A stretch of 5,104 nt of DNA, from NCBI GenBank assembly GCA_043813895.1, contig JBDRKQ010000143.1, positions 1 through 5,104 of the forward strand, given 5' to 3'. The position numbers were made by a program, and so were the translations under genes. The notes beneath the pieces are model-generated. The model ran no database searches and was not told the DNA's origin. It worked only from the letters and a program-made list of their open reading frames with translations. Shown in pieces: positions 1 to 5,018 of this stretch (positions within the stretch are counted from its first letter, which is position 1; the number at the start of each line of letters is the position of its first letter). The stretch is from CAZTAR01 sp043813895. GTDB lineage: Bacteria > Planctomycetota > Phycisphaerae > UBA1845 > UTPLA1.

Positions 1-22
1 GTAAACATTCAGTGAACCCGTG
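1..22 (+). repeat. Left terminal inverted repeat of the IS66-family element
   Basis: It begins GTAAACATTCAGT and matches the reverse complement of 2658-2679 at 21 of 22 positions. The only difference is at position 14, G here against A in the right copy. Homology stops at position 23. GTAA at the tip fits the family. Confidence 0.95.
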
Positions 23-36
23 GTCGTCTCTGGGGC

Positions 37-58
37 GCTGCGGGAATTCTGCTGCGGG
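37..58 (+). repeat. Short subterminal direct repeat inside the left IS end
   Basis: GCTGCGGG occurs at 37-44 and again at 51-58, a 14-bp period, between the left terminal repeat and the transposase start. It could be a subterminal transposase-binding site, but no matching copy lies just inside the right end and a short GC-rich repeat can arise by chance. The rest of 23-96 shows no convincing promoter. Confidence 0.3.
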
Positions 59-96
59 GGCTGGACACACACCGCTGAGGTCGGCATTATGTTGGC

Positions 97-1758
97 ATGC
101 TCGTTGAGGATGCCGAAGTCCGTAACCTTCAGATCGAGCTCCGCCGGCAGGCACATTACTGGCGGGCCCTGCATGCCCGTGCTATCGAGCGGGAAGCGGC
201 TTGGAAGGACAAGGCTCAGCGCCTCGAGCAGGTCGTTCGCCGGCAGCAAGCCCAGATCGCCGAGCTGACCCACAAGCTTGAGGAAGCCCTGGCGAGGGTC
301 GCTTGGCTCGAGGGGCAGGTTTTTGGGCGCAAGTCCGAACAGTGCCCCCAACCTGAGCTCAACCCACACGATTCGACTCCCGCCGTGGATGACCACGCCG
401 ACGCTGCAGATGTACCCGAGCCTGGCGGCGAGCCACGACGCAAACGAGGCAAACAGCCAGGTTCGAAGGGCTATGGCCGAAGACGCCGCTGCGACCTTCC
501 AGCGGAGGAAGCGGTTCACGATCTCCCCCACCAGCAGCGTGCGTGCACCCGCTGTGGCAGGCCCTTCGACGTGTTCCCCGGCAGCGAGGATTCCGAGCAG
601 ATCGAGTGGGAAGTCGTTTTGTACCGCCGCATTCATAAGCGAACCCGGTACGTGCCCACGTGTGATTGCCAGGTTGCCAGCGGTATCGTCACCGCACCGT
701 GTCCACCGAAGCTGATCCCCAAGGGGATGTTTGCCACCTCCTTCTGGGTTCGGCTGTTGATGGAGAAGTTCCTTTTCCAGCGGCCGCTCCATCGGGTTCG
801 CAAGGTGTTGGCTTTGGAAGGGCTGTCCGTTTCCCAGGGTACTCTCACCGGCGGACTGCGGCGAATCGGAGAACTGCTTCAACCGGTCTATGCCCGGATT
901 CTGGAACGTAGCCGCACTGCCAACCACTGGAAGATGGATGAGACCCGCTGGTTAGTTTTTGAAGAGGTGGAGGGCAAAAACGGCTACCGATGGTGGCTGT
1001 GGGTGGTCATCACCGACGACACGGTGGCCTACCTTCTGGAACCTACTCGTTCGACCAAGGTTCCCGCCAATCACCTGGGAGAAGACCCCACAGGTATCAT
1101 CAATGCCGACCGTTACAGTGTGTACAAAGCGCTGGGTGACCACATCCTGGTTGCCTTCTGCTGGGCTCATGTGCGGCGTGATTTCATTCGAGTCCGGGAC
1201 GGTTACCGAAGACTGCGCCGCTGGGGCGAAGCCTGGGTCATGCGAATCAATGAACTGTTCAAGCTCAACGATCAGCGTCTGGCGGTGTTGTCGGATGCCG
1301 AAGCGTGTCAGGCGAAGGATCGAGCGTTGCGGGATGCCGTCGAAGCCATGGCCAAGCAGCGCTACCGCGAACTGGAAGACCCCGATTTGCCCAAGCCGGC
1401 GAGAAAGGCTCTGGAAAGCCTCCGCAACCACTGGGAAGGATGCACCCTCTTCGTCGATCGCCCCGAGATTCCCATGGACAACAACGAGTCGGAGCGCAGG
1501 CTGCGCGACCCGGCTGTGGGACGCAAGAACTACTACGGCAGCGGTTCGGTCTGGAGCGGGGCTTTGACCGCGATCTGCTTCACGATCTTCCAGACCCTCC
1601 TGAAAAACGGCATCGATCCGAAGAAGTGGTTCACAGCCTACTTCGAGGCCTGCGCCCGAAACGGTGGCCGGGCGCCGGAGAATCTCGAGGAGTTTATGCC
1701 TTGGAATCTGTCCCAGCAGCAGAAAGACGCCTGGCGTTGTCCGGAGCCGTTCACATGA
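97..1758 (+). CDS. tnpC: IS66-family DDE transposase (TnpC type)
   Basis: This 553-residue protein, a usual length for the family, catalyses cut-and-join transposition of the element. Residues 1-75 are a charged helical, coiled-coil-like segment (the IS66 leucine-zipper region), followed by a basic linker with KRGKQPGSKGYGRRRR at about 116-131. A zinc-finger region follows, with C150-x2-C153 and C189-x-C191. The DDE catalytic core covers roughly 205-500. Acidic residues that fit the triad are D281 in KMDETRW, D338 in NADRY and E466 in MDNNESERR. The family motif CWAH lies at 355-358, and GRKNYYGSGS precedes the C-terminal IS66 domain (about 490-540). ATG 97 is the first start codon after the in-frame stop at 76-78. 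No strong ribosome binding site precedes it; GAGG at 77-80 is rather distant. The stop overlaps the next gene's start. Identification is secure; triad assignment rests on motif matching. Confidence 0.96.
   Translation: MLVEDAEVRNLQIELRRQAHYWRALHARAIEREAAWKDKAQRLEQVVRRQQAQIAELTHKLEEALARVAWLEGQVFGRKSEQCPQPELNPHDSTPAVDDHADAADVPEPGGEPRRKRGKQPGSKGYGRRRRCDLPAEEAVHDLPHQQRACTRCGRPFDVFPGSEDSEQIEWEVVLYRRIHKRTRYVPTCDCQVASGIVTAPCPPKLIPKGMFATSFWVRLLMEKFLFQRPLHRVRKVLALEGLSVSQGTLTGGLRRIGELLQPVYARILERSRTANHWKMDETRWLVFEEVEGKNGYRWWLWVVITDDTVAYLLEPTRSTKVPANHLGEDPTGIINADRYSVYKALGDHILVAFCWAHVRRDFIRVRDGYRRLRRWGEAWVMRINELFKLNDQRLAVLSDAEACQAKDRALRDAVEAMAKQRYRELEDPDLPKPARKALESLRNHWEGCTLFVDRPEIPMDNNESERRLRDPAVGRKNYYGSGSVWSGALTAICFTIFQTLLKNGIDPKKWFTAYFEACARNGGRAPENLEEFMPWNLSQQQKDAWRCPEPFT
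1743..1758 (+). promoter_or_regulatory. Ribosome binding site and ATGA stop-start overlap linking tnpC to the DruA-like gene
   Basis: GGAG at 1743-1746 lies 8 bases before the ATG at 1755-1757. That ATG shares bases with the transposase TGA at 1756-1758. The arrangement fixes the start of the DruA-like gene, whose reading frame is otherwise open well upstream, and suggests translational coupling, so both proteins would be made from one message. Confidence 0.75.
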
Positions 1759-2651
1759 GCGTGCAGACCACTGGCAAACCAGTTCGATACTGCGGCCGTC
1801 TGTTCACCACGGAAGAGATGGACTGGATTCGTCGACTCCTGGCGTCGGAGCCGAAGCTCAACCGGGCACAGCTATCGCGTCGGGTCTGCCGCGAACTGCA
1901 CTGGTTACGCCCGGATGGGCGGTCCAAGGAGATGTCCTGCCGGGTGGCCATGCTGCGCATGCACCGGGATGGCCTCATCACCTTGCCGCCCCCCGAGAAG
2001 GGAAATGGAAACGGTCGTAACCGACCCCAACTTACCGCCGCATCCGATCCGAAGGAGCCTTTGTCACTACCAGCCCGGGCGGTGACCCCGCTGGAGTTTC
2101 GTCCGGTGGATACTCCTGGAGACTCGTCGCTGTGGAACGAATTGATCGAACGCTATCATTACTTGAAGTACAAACCATTGCCCGGGGCGCAGGTGCGGTA
2201 CCTGCTCTTCCACGGATCGTATCTCCTGGCGGCCTTGGGCTTCTCGGCGGCCGCTTGGAAAGTGGCCCCACGCGACCAGTTCATCGGCTGGGACGACCGC
2301 CACCGTCGCCGCAACCTGCACCGCATCGCCAACAACTCCCGGTTCCTGATTCTGCCTTGGGTCAAGGTGCGGAACCTGGCATCCTGTATTTTGGCCGCCG
2401 CCGCCAAACGTCTGCCCCGCGATTGGCAGGACCGTTACGGCTATGAACCCGTCCTGCTGGAGACCTTCGTCGACCGCGATCGATTCCAGGGCACTTGCTA
2501 CCGGGCCGCGAATTGGATCTACACCGGAGAAACACAAGGGCGGGGCAAGCTCGATCGCCAGCACCGCGGCTTGTCCACCGTCAAACACATCTACCTTTAC
2601 CCTCTCCACAAACACTTCCGCCAGAAGCTCAGCTCCACCCACGACGACTGA
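1755..2651 (+). CDS. DUF4338/DruA-family protein carried by the IS66 element
   Basis: This 298-residue protein matches the DUF4338 (DruA) family from memory of its motifs. The N-terminal part (about 10-80) carries CGRLFT, NRAQLSRRVC and LHWLRPDGR, then LITLPPP, and looks like a helix-turn-helix-type DNA-binding region. A variable linker at about 81-110 leads to the core: YHYLKYKPLPG (134-144), RYLL, GFSAAAWK (162-169), IGW (177-179), the conserved NNSRFLILPWVKV (193-205), LLETFVD (234-240), TCYRAANW (247-254), GRGKLD (262-267) and a final YLYPL (280-284). DruA is a component of type I Druantia anti-phage systems; its biochemical activity is not known to me. None of the other Druantia genes is here. 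The gene is translationally coupled to the transposase and lies inside the terminal repeats, so a role in transposition, target choice or protection of the element is inferred. No signal peptide or membrane segment is visible. Confidence 0.9.
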   Translation: MSVQTTGKPVRYCGRLFTTEEMDWIRRLLASEPKLNRAQLSRRVCRELHWLRPDGRSKEMSCRVAMLRMHRDGLITLPPPEKGNGNGRNRPQLTAASDPKEPLSLPARAVTPLEFRPVDTPGDSSLWNELIERYHYLKYKPLPGAQVRYLLFHGSYLLAALGFSAAAWKVAPRDQFIGWDDRHRRRNLHRIANNSRFLILPWVKVRNLASCILAAAAKRLPRDWQDRYGYEPVLLETFVDRDRFQGTCYRAANWIYTGETQGRGKLDRQHRGLSTVKHIYLYPLHKHFRQKLSSTHDD

Positions 2652-2657
2652 AACTGA

Positions 2658-2679
2658 CACGGGTTTACTGAATGTTTAC
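2658..2679 (-). repeat. Right terminal inverted repeat of the IS66-family element
   Basis: This is the inverted copy of 1-22 with a single mismatch. It reads GTTTACTGAATGTTTAC at its outer part on the + strand and ends in GTTTAC. It begins 6 bp after the DruA-like stop codon, so the element has almost no non-coding DNA at this end. Confidence 0.95.
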
Positions 2680-2687
2680 CAAGTCCT
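2680..2687. repeat. Predicted right copy of the 8-bp target-site duplication
   Basis: IS66-family elements usually duplicate 8 bp of target. The eight bases just outside the right repeat are CAAGTCCT. The left copy would lie just before base 1 and is not in the window, so this is a prediction from family behaviour, not an observed repeat. Confidence 0.4.
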
Positions 2688-2730
2688 GTATCGCCCAGTG
2701 CACGTAAGTCATTATGGCTCCAAACGTTAT

Positions 2731-2760
2731 GGCGATCGCCTGGTTCTCCGGCCCGGGCCG
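2731..2760. repeat. Two adjacent perfect palindromes, the second followed by TTTT
   Basis: GGCGATCGCC at 2731-2740 and CGGCCCGGGCCG at 2749-2760 are each perfectly self-complementary and separated by 8 bp. The second is directly followed by TTTTGTG. As RNA it could fold only as a 4-bp stem with a 4-base loop, so it is a poor intrinsic terminator. A protein-binding site is another possibility. Confidence 0.4.
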
Positions 2761-2826
2761 TTTTGTGACGTAAACGGTCAGTTGTGTCTCTTTTGTGTCT
2801 CCGAGCGGATCGAGAGATGCGGAACG

Positions 2827-2842
2827 CCCGGGCCGCCCCGGG
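2827..2842. repeat. GC-rich hairpin with CCCGGG arms
   Basis: CCCGGG at 2827-2832 and at 2837-2842 flank the loop CCGC, giving a 6-bp all-GC stem. No T run follows, so it is not a standard intrinsic terminator. The same CCCGGG core occurs in the palindrome at 2749-2760, which makes three copies of this 6-mer within about 95 bp. Confidence 0.4.
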
Positions 2843-3038
2843 AGCCCGCAGGACCCGTCGATCAAGGTGTGTGTAGCTCGAGTTCAAGGTACGGAACGCG
2901 CAGCCAAGGCAAGTCCGGCGGAATTCTTTTCGGTACCACTCCTGATCGCCGATCCGACTCAGTCTGGATTACGGCGGAGGGAGGAGCCGCCCTTTGAGGA
3001 ACCCACATCTCTGCTTGGTTTTCTGGACTCGTTTTTCG

Positions 3039-3066
3039 TTGACAACGGAGGAGGTGGCGTTAGACT
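3039..3066 (+). promoter_or_regulatory. Candidate sigma-70-type promoter for the RHH-lyase operon
   Basis: A perfect -35 hexamer TTGACA (3039-3044) is followed after 16 bp by TAGACT (3061-3066), which matches TATAAT at 4 of 6 positions. Transcription would start near 3073, only a few bases before the ATG at 3078, giving an almost leaderless message. If this promoter is real, the GGAGGAGG at 3047-3054 lies in its spacer and is not transcribed. The -10 is imperfect, so this is tentative. Confidence 0.4.
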
Positions 3067-3077
3067 CAGCCCCCAAG

Positions 3078-3332
3078 ATGGCTTCACAAGACAAGGTACG
3101 TAAAGACAAGTCTTCAGGAGGCAAGGGCGGGCCTCGTTCCAGGGTTGATGATCATCGGCTTCGGTCTGCCAATTTCAATGTCCACGTACCTGTCTTGGAG
3201 TCACTGGACGCTGTTTCAAGAAAGACCAAGATCGTGAAGGCGACGCTCGTGCGCGCTGCCCTCGACTACTTTCTGAACGAGATTTCGGACGAGGAAAGGT
3301 CTAGGATCCTAGATAGGTATGACGGGCCGTGA
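3078..3332 (+). CDS. Small ribbon-helix-helix (CopG/Arc-like) DNA-binding protein
   Basis: From ATG 3078 the product is 84 residues. A basic, glycine- and lysine-rich, probably disordered N-terminus (1-28) precedes a typical ribbon-helix-helix fold: beta strand SANFNVHVP (30-38), helix VLESLDAVSRKT (39-50), a turn, then helix ATLVRAALDYFLNEI (55-69). Such proteins bind DNA as dimers through the strand and act as repressors, antitoxins or plasmid factors. The lyase gene follows after 57 bp on the same strand, so it may regulate that gene and itself. No toxin is adjacent, so an antitoxin role is not supported. The start is uncertain. TTG 2994 has GGAGGGAGGAG at a good 7-base spacing and would give 112 residues, but the added 28 residues look unlike protein of this family. 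TTG 3039 is a third option. ATG 3078 lacks a well-placed ribosome binding site but fits a leaderless message. Confidence 0.72.
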   Translation: MASQDKVRKDKSSGGKGGPRSRVDDHRLRSANFNVHVPVLESLDAVSRKTKIVKATLVRAALDYFLNEISDEERSRILDRYDGP

Positions 3333-3373
3333 TCGTCCCTGCGGCGTGACAAGATAGGTTTATTACGGCGTGA
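3312..3373 (+). repeat. Degenerate direct repeat around the RHH stop and the pre-lyase gap
   Basis: A 21-bp unit at 3312-3332 recurs at 3353-3373, offset 41 bp, with 14 of 21 positions identical. The units share GATAGGT at the left and CGTGA at the right. CGGCGTGA also occurs twice, at 3342-3349 and 3366-3373. These could be operator half-sites for the neighbouring ribbon-helix-helix protein, but the first copy lies inside its coding end and chance is not excluded. Confidence 0.3.
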
Positions 3374-3389
3374 GTCCACACAAAGAACC

Positions 3390-4835
3390 ATGGTGTTAGC
3401 GATGAACCGCGAATTTCAAAACACAATTAGTCCGTTAGATAGCAGGTACCGGAGCCTGGCCCCTGAGTATTACGAGACGATCTCGGACTACCTATCCGAA
3501 GCCGCCAATATGATGTATTACGGGCGAGTTGAAGCAGCGCTCGCTACCGCACTAAGCGATTTCGGGGTAGCTCCTCAGGATTTTGGAGAGCGCGTCAGTG
3601 CAATCGTGGAGGCGCTACCGTTCTCCGAAGTCTACGAGGAAGAGCGGAGGATCCAGCACAATATACGAGCGCTTGTCAACTGTATACAGCGGCTGCTACC
3701 AGAGAAGCACCGACCGTATGTTCATCTTTTCGCGACCTCGTCGGACATCATCGACACCGCTCGCGCCGTTCAGTACCGCGCATTCGCGAACAGTGTACTC
3801 CTACCGAAGTTCCTTGATTGTACAGATCTTCTCTACGACCTAGCCAAACGCCATAGCAATCTTCCGCAGGTGGGCCGGACACATGGTCGTCATGCCGAGC
3901 CGACTACGTTGGGGTACTGGGCTGCCTGGCATGCGTCGCGGCTTGAGGGCAGACTTCACGCGCTCCACGCCAGCTTTGGCAATCTCGTCGGGAAGTTATC
4001 TGGCGCCGTTGGCACTCGTGCCGCCATCAGTCTGGCAATCGAAGACCCAGGAGCGTTCGAAGTGGCGGTGCTATGTAAACTAGGTCTGAATCCCGGGCGA
4101 AACGAGCTTTCTACGCAGATTGTTCAACCGGAGCCGCTCGTAGATTGTCTGCATGCTGTTACTTCTTCGTTTGGCGTTCTGGCGAGCATTGCAGACGACT
4201 TCAGGCACCTGATGCGCTCGGAAATCTCGGAGATTGAAGAGGCCGACGTCCCGGACCGTGTGGGATCGTCGACAATGCCCCACAAGATCAATCCGAAGGA
4301 TTTTGAGAACGTCAAGTCGTTTTGGAAGACTTACATGCCACGTATGACGACGTGCTACATGGATCAGATATCCGAGCATCAAAGAGACCTAACCAACTCA
4401 GCGTCCCAGAGATTCACGAATGAGTTGCTCGCTGGCTTCGCCTTCGCAACGGATAGACTGTCGGTCGCCATTCGCGGGACAGTCATTAACGAAGGCGCTC
4501 TGAGATCGAATCTACAGGAGGGCGTTTCTGATGTCGCGTCGGAACCACTTTATATTGCCCTCGCCCTAAAGGGCGTTCCTCGCGCCCATGAAACCGTCCG
4601 GCAACTTGCGAAGATGGCACGCGAGACAGGTACTTCCATATTCACTCTCGCCAGGCAGGACAGATCCTTAGCACCCATGATCCGCGACCTTCCCGAACGG
4701 ATTGCAGACACACTTGATCGCCCTGGCGGTTACTTGGGCGACGCGCCGCAAAAGGCGCGTGCTGCCGCGGATGGCTGGATCAAGAGACGGGAAGAGTGGC
4801 GTAGCATAGGTTGCGGCCACAATCCAAAAGGATAA
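3390..4835 (+). CDS. Adenylosuccinate-lyase-like enzyme (fumarase/aspartase superfamily)
   Basis: This 481-residue cytoplasmic enzyme probably eliminates fumarate from a succinylated nucleotide-like substrate, as PurB does with adenylosuccinate and SAICAR. The superfamily signature GSSTMPHKINP is at 292-302, with S293 the likely catalytic base. H165 in GRTHG is the likely acid, and H90 (QHNIRAL) and H112 (YVHLFATSSD) match the other conserved active-site histidines. SPLDSRY (14-20) and R332, S337, R341 in HQRDLTNSASQRF fit the phosphate-binding residues known from human and E. coli enzymes. The C-terminal part (about 365-470) is helical. Oddities are R167 in THGRHAEP, where V or Q is more usual, and QHN where HD is usual. 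The protein mixes E. coli-type (TMPHKxNPxDFEN) and Bacillus-type (HAEPTT, SGAVGT) motifs, which suggests a divergent paralogue rather than housekeeping purB. ATG 3402 is an alternative start; neither has a strong ribosome binding site. The exact substrate is unknown. Confidence 0.88.
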   Translation: MVLAMNREFQNTISPLDSRYRSLAPEYYETISDYLSEAANMMYYGRVEAALATALSDFGVAPQDFGERVSAIVEALPFSEVYEEERRIQHNIRALVNCIQRLLPEKHRPYVHLFATSSDIIDTARAVQYRAFANSVLLPKFLDCTDLLYDLAKRHSNLPQVGRTHGRHAEPTTLGYWAAWHASRLEGRLHALHASFGNLVGKLSGAVGTRAAISLAIEDPGAFEVAVLCKLGLNPGRNELSTQIVQPEPLVDCLHAVTSSFGVLASIADDFRHLMRSEISEIEEADVPDRVGSSTMPHKINPKDFENVKSFWKTYMPRMTTCYMDQISEHQRDLTNSASQRFTNELLAGFAFATDRLSVAIRGTVINEGALRSNLQEGVSDVASEPLYIALALKGVPRAHETVRQLAKMARETGTSIFTLARQDRSLAPMIRDLPERIADTLDRPGGYLGDAPQKARAAADGWIKRREEWRSIGCGHNPKG

Positions 4836-4838
4836 GGC

Positions 4839-5018
4839 ATGAGCATTATCATCGGACCGAAGCAATGCCTTACCGATGAACTTCGGCATATCGATTTCGT
4901 TTCGGCATCACGTTTTATTGACTCCACCTTGTTGCTTTGGCACGAGATTGAGAGGAAGGCCGTCGGTATCTGTTTAGCGTGCCAACGCATCACGTCGCGG
5001 GGGCGGGGGCGCGAATGA
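4839..5018 (+). CDS. Small hypothetical protein downstream of the lyase, possibly a broken longer gene
   Basis: This is a 59-codon frame beginning MSIIIGPKQC. It starts 3 bp after the lyase stop, and AAAAGGA at 4826-4832 gives a well-placed ribosome binding site 6 bases before the ATG, so translation following the lyase is credible. I do not recognise the family. The sequence has a mixed, protein-like composition up to a CLAC motif (45-48), then becomes arginine- and glycine-rich (SRGRGRE) where the DNA runs into a G-rich tract at 4996-5013. The tail therefore may not be the authentic C-terminus. One missing G in that tract and one extra T at 5051-5054 would join it to MTWDSKVNALIVF and then ECRWQTHFREPLEREH, running off the window with a second CxxC-like motif. 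It is either a genuine small protein, a frameshifted pseudogene or a sequence error. Confidence 0.42.
   Translation: MSIIIGPKQCLTDELRHIDFVSASRFIDSTLLLWHEIERKAVGICLACQRITSRGRGRE

Larger units (their letters stand above)
1..2679 (+). mobile_element. Complete IS66-family insertion sequence carrying a transposase and a DruA-like gene
   Basis: The element is bounded by 22-bp imperfect inverted repeats at 1-22 and 2658-2679, with one mismatch. Both begin, reading inward, with GTAA, as is usual for IS66-family ends. Inside are an intact IS66 transposase and, overlapping its stop by ATGA, a DUF4338/DruA-family gene that ends 6 bp before the right repeat. The tnpA and tnpB genes of classical IS66 elements are missing, so the layout resembles the transposase-only branch (ISBst12-like) plus a passenger or accessory gene. 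Both genes are open throughout and the ends are well matched, so the copy may be active. The window starts exactly at the left end, so the left flank and the target duplication cannot be seen. Boundaries and family are read from the sequence; activity is inferred. Confidence 0.93.
2680..3077. other. Non-coding stretch between the IS element and the RHH gene
   Basis: No reading frame here looks like a real protein. The open frames are short, arginine- and glycine-rich and lack recognisable motifs, and one simply runs out of the IS element. The stretch contains three palindromes (2731-2740, 2749-2760, 2827-2842), purine-rich clusters GGAGGGAGGAG at 2976-2986 and GGAGGAGG at 3047-3054, and a candidate promoter at 3039-3066. 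It is probably the upstream regulatory region of the following genes, possibly separated from its original left neighbour by the IS insertion. No RNA gene was recognised. Confidence 0.6.

Noticed and set aside
952..1567. Long open frames on both strands inside the transposase gene (952-1431 minus, 959-1567 plus)
   Set aside because: They overlap the catalytic core of a clearly real transposase and show no family motifs or start signals.
1305..1754. Upstream extension of the DruA-like frame
   Set aside because: The frame is open but low in protein-like character and overlaps the transposase. The ATG at 1755 has a ribosome binding site and begins just before the conserved CGRLFT segment.
1755..2651. 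Druantia defence system
   Set aside because: Only a DruA-type protein is present. The helicase DruE and other components are absent from the window, and the gene lies inside IS ends.
2067..2660. 197-codon open frame on the minus strand
   Set aside because: It lies entirely opposite the DruA-like gene and into the right repeat. Its valine- and glycine-rich translation has no recognisable motif; it is the usual antisense shadow of a GC-rich gene.
2664..2692. Outward promoter formed by the right IS end (TTTACT with TGTATC)
   Set aside because: The -10 matches the consensus at only three of six positions, so there is no good support for it.
2732..2739. GCGATCGC, the HIP1 palindrome abundant in cyanobacteria
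   Set aside because: I noticed only this one copy in the window, so it does not indicate a cyanobacterial origin.
2749..2764. Intrinsic terminator after the IS element
   Set aside because: The palindrome leaves only a 4-bp stem once a loop is allowed, and the following run is only four T bases.
2443..2997. 184-codon plus-strand frame running out of the IS across its right end
   Set aside because: It starts inside the DruA-like gene in another frame, crosses the terminal repeat and has serine-, arginine- and glycine-rich composition with no motif.
2795..3103. 102-codon plus-strand frame overlapping the RHH start
   Set aside because: It has no ribosome binding site and no recognisable domain, and it overlaps the better supported RHH gene in a different frame.
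3078..3332. Antitoxin of a toxin-antitoxin pair
   Set aside because: The fold fits, but the neighbouring gene is a large lyase and no small toxin-like gene is adjacent on either side.
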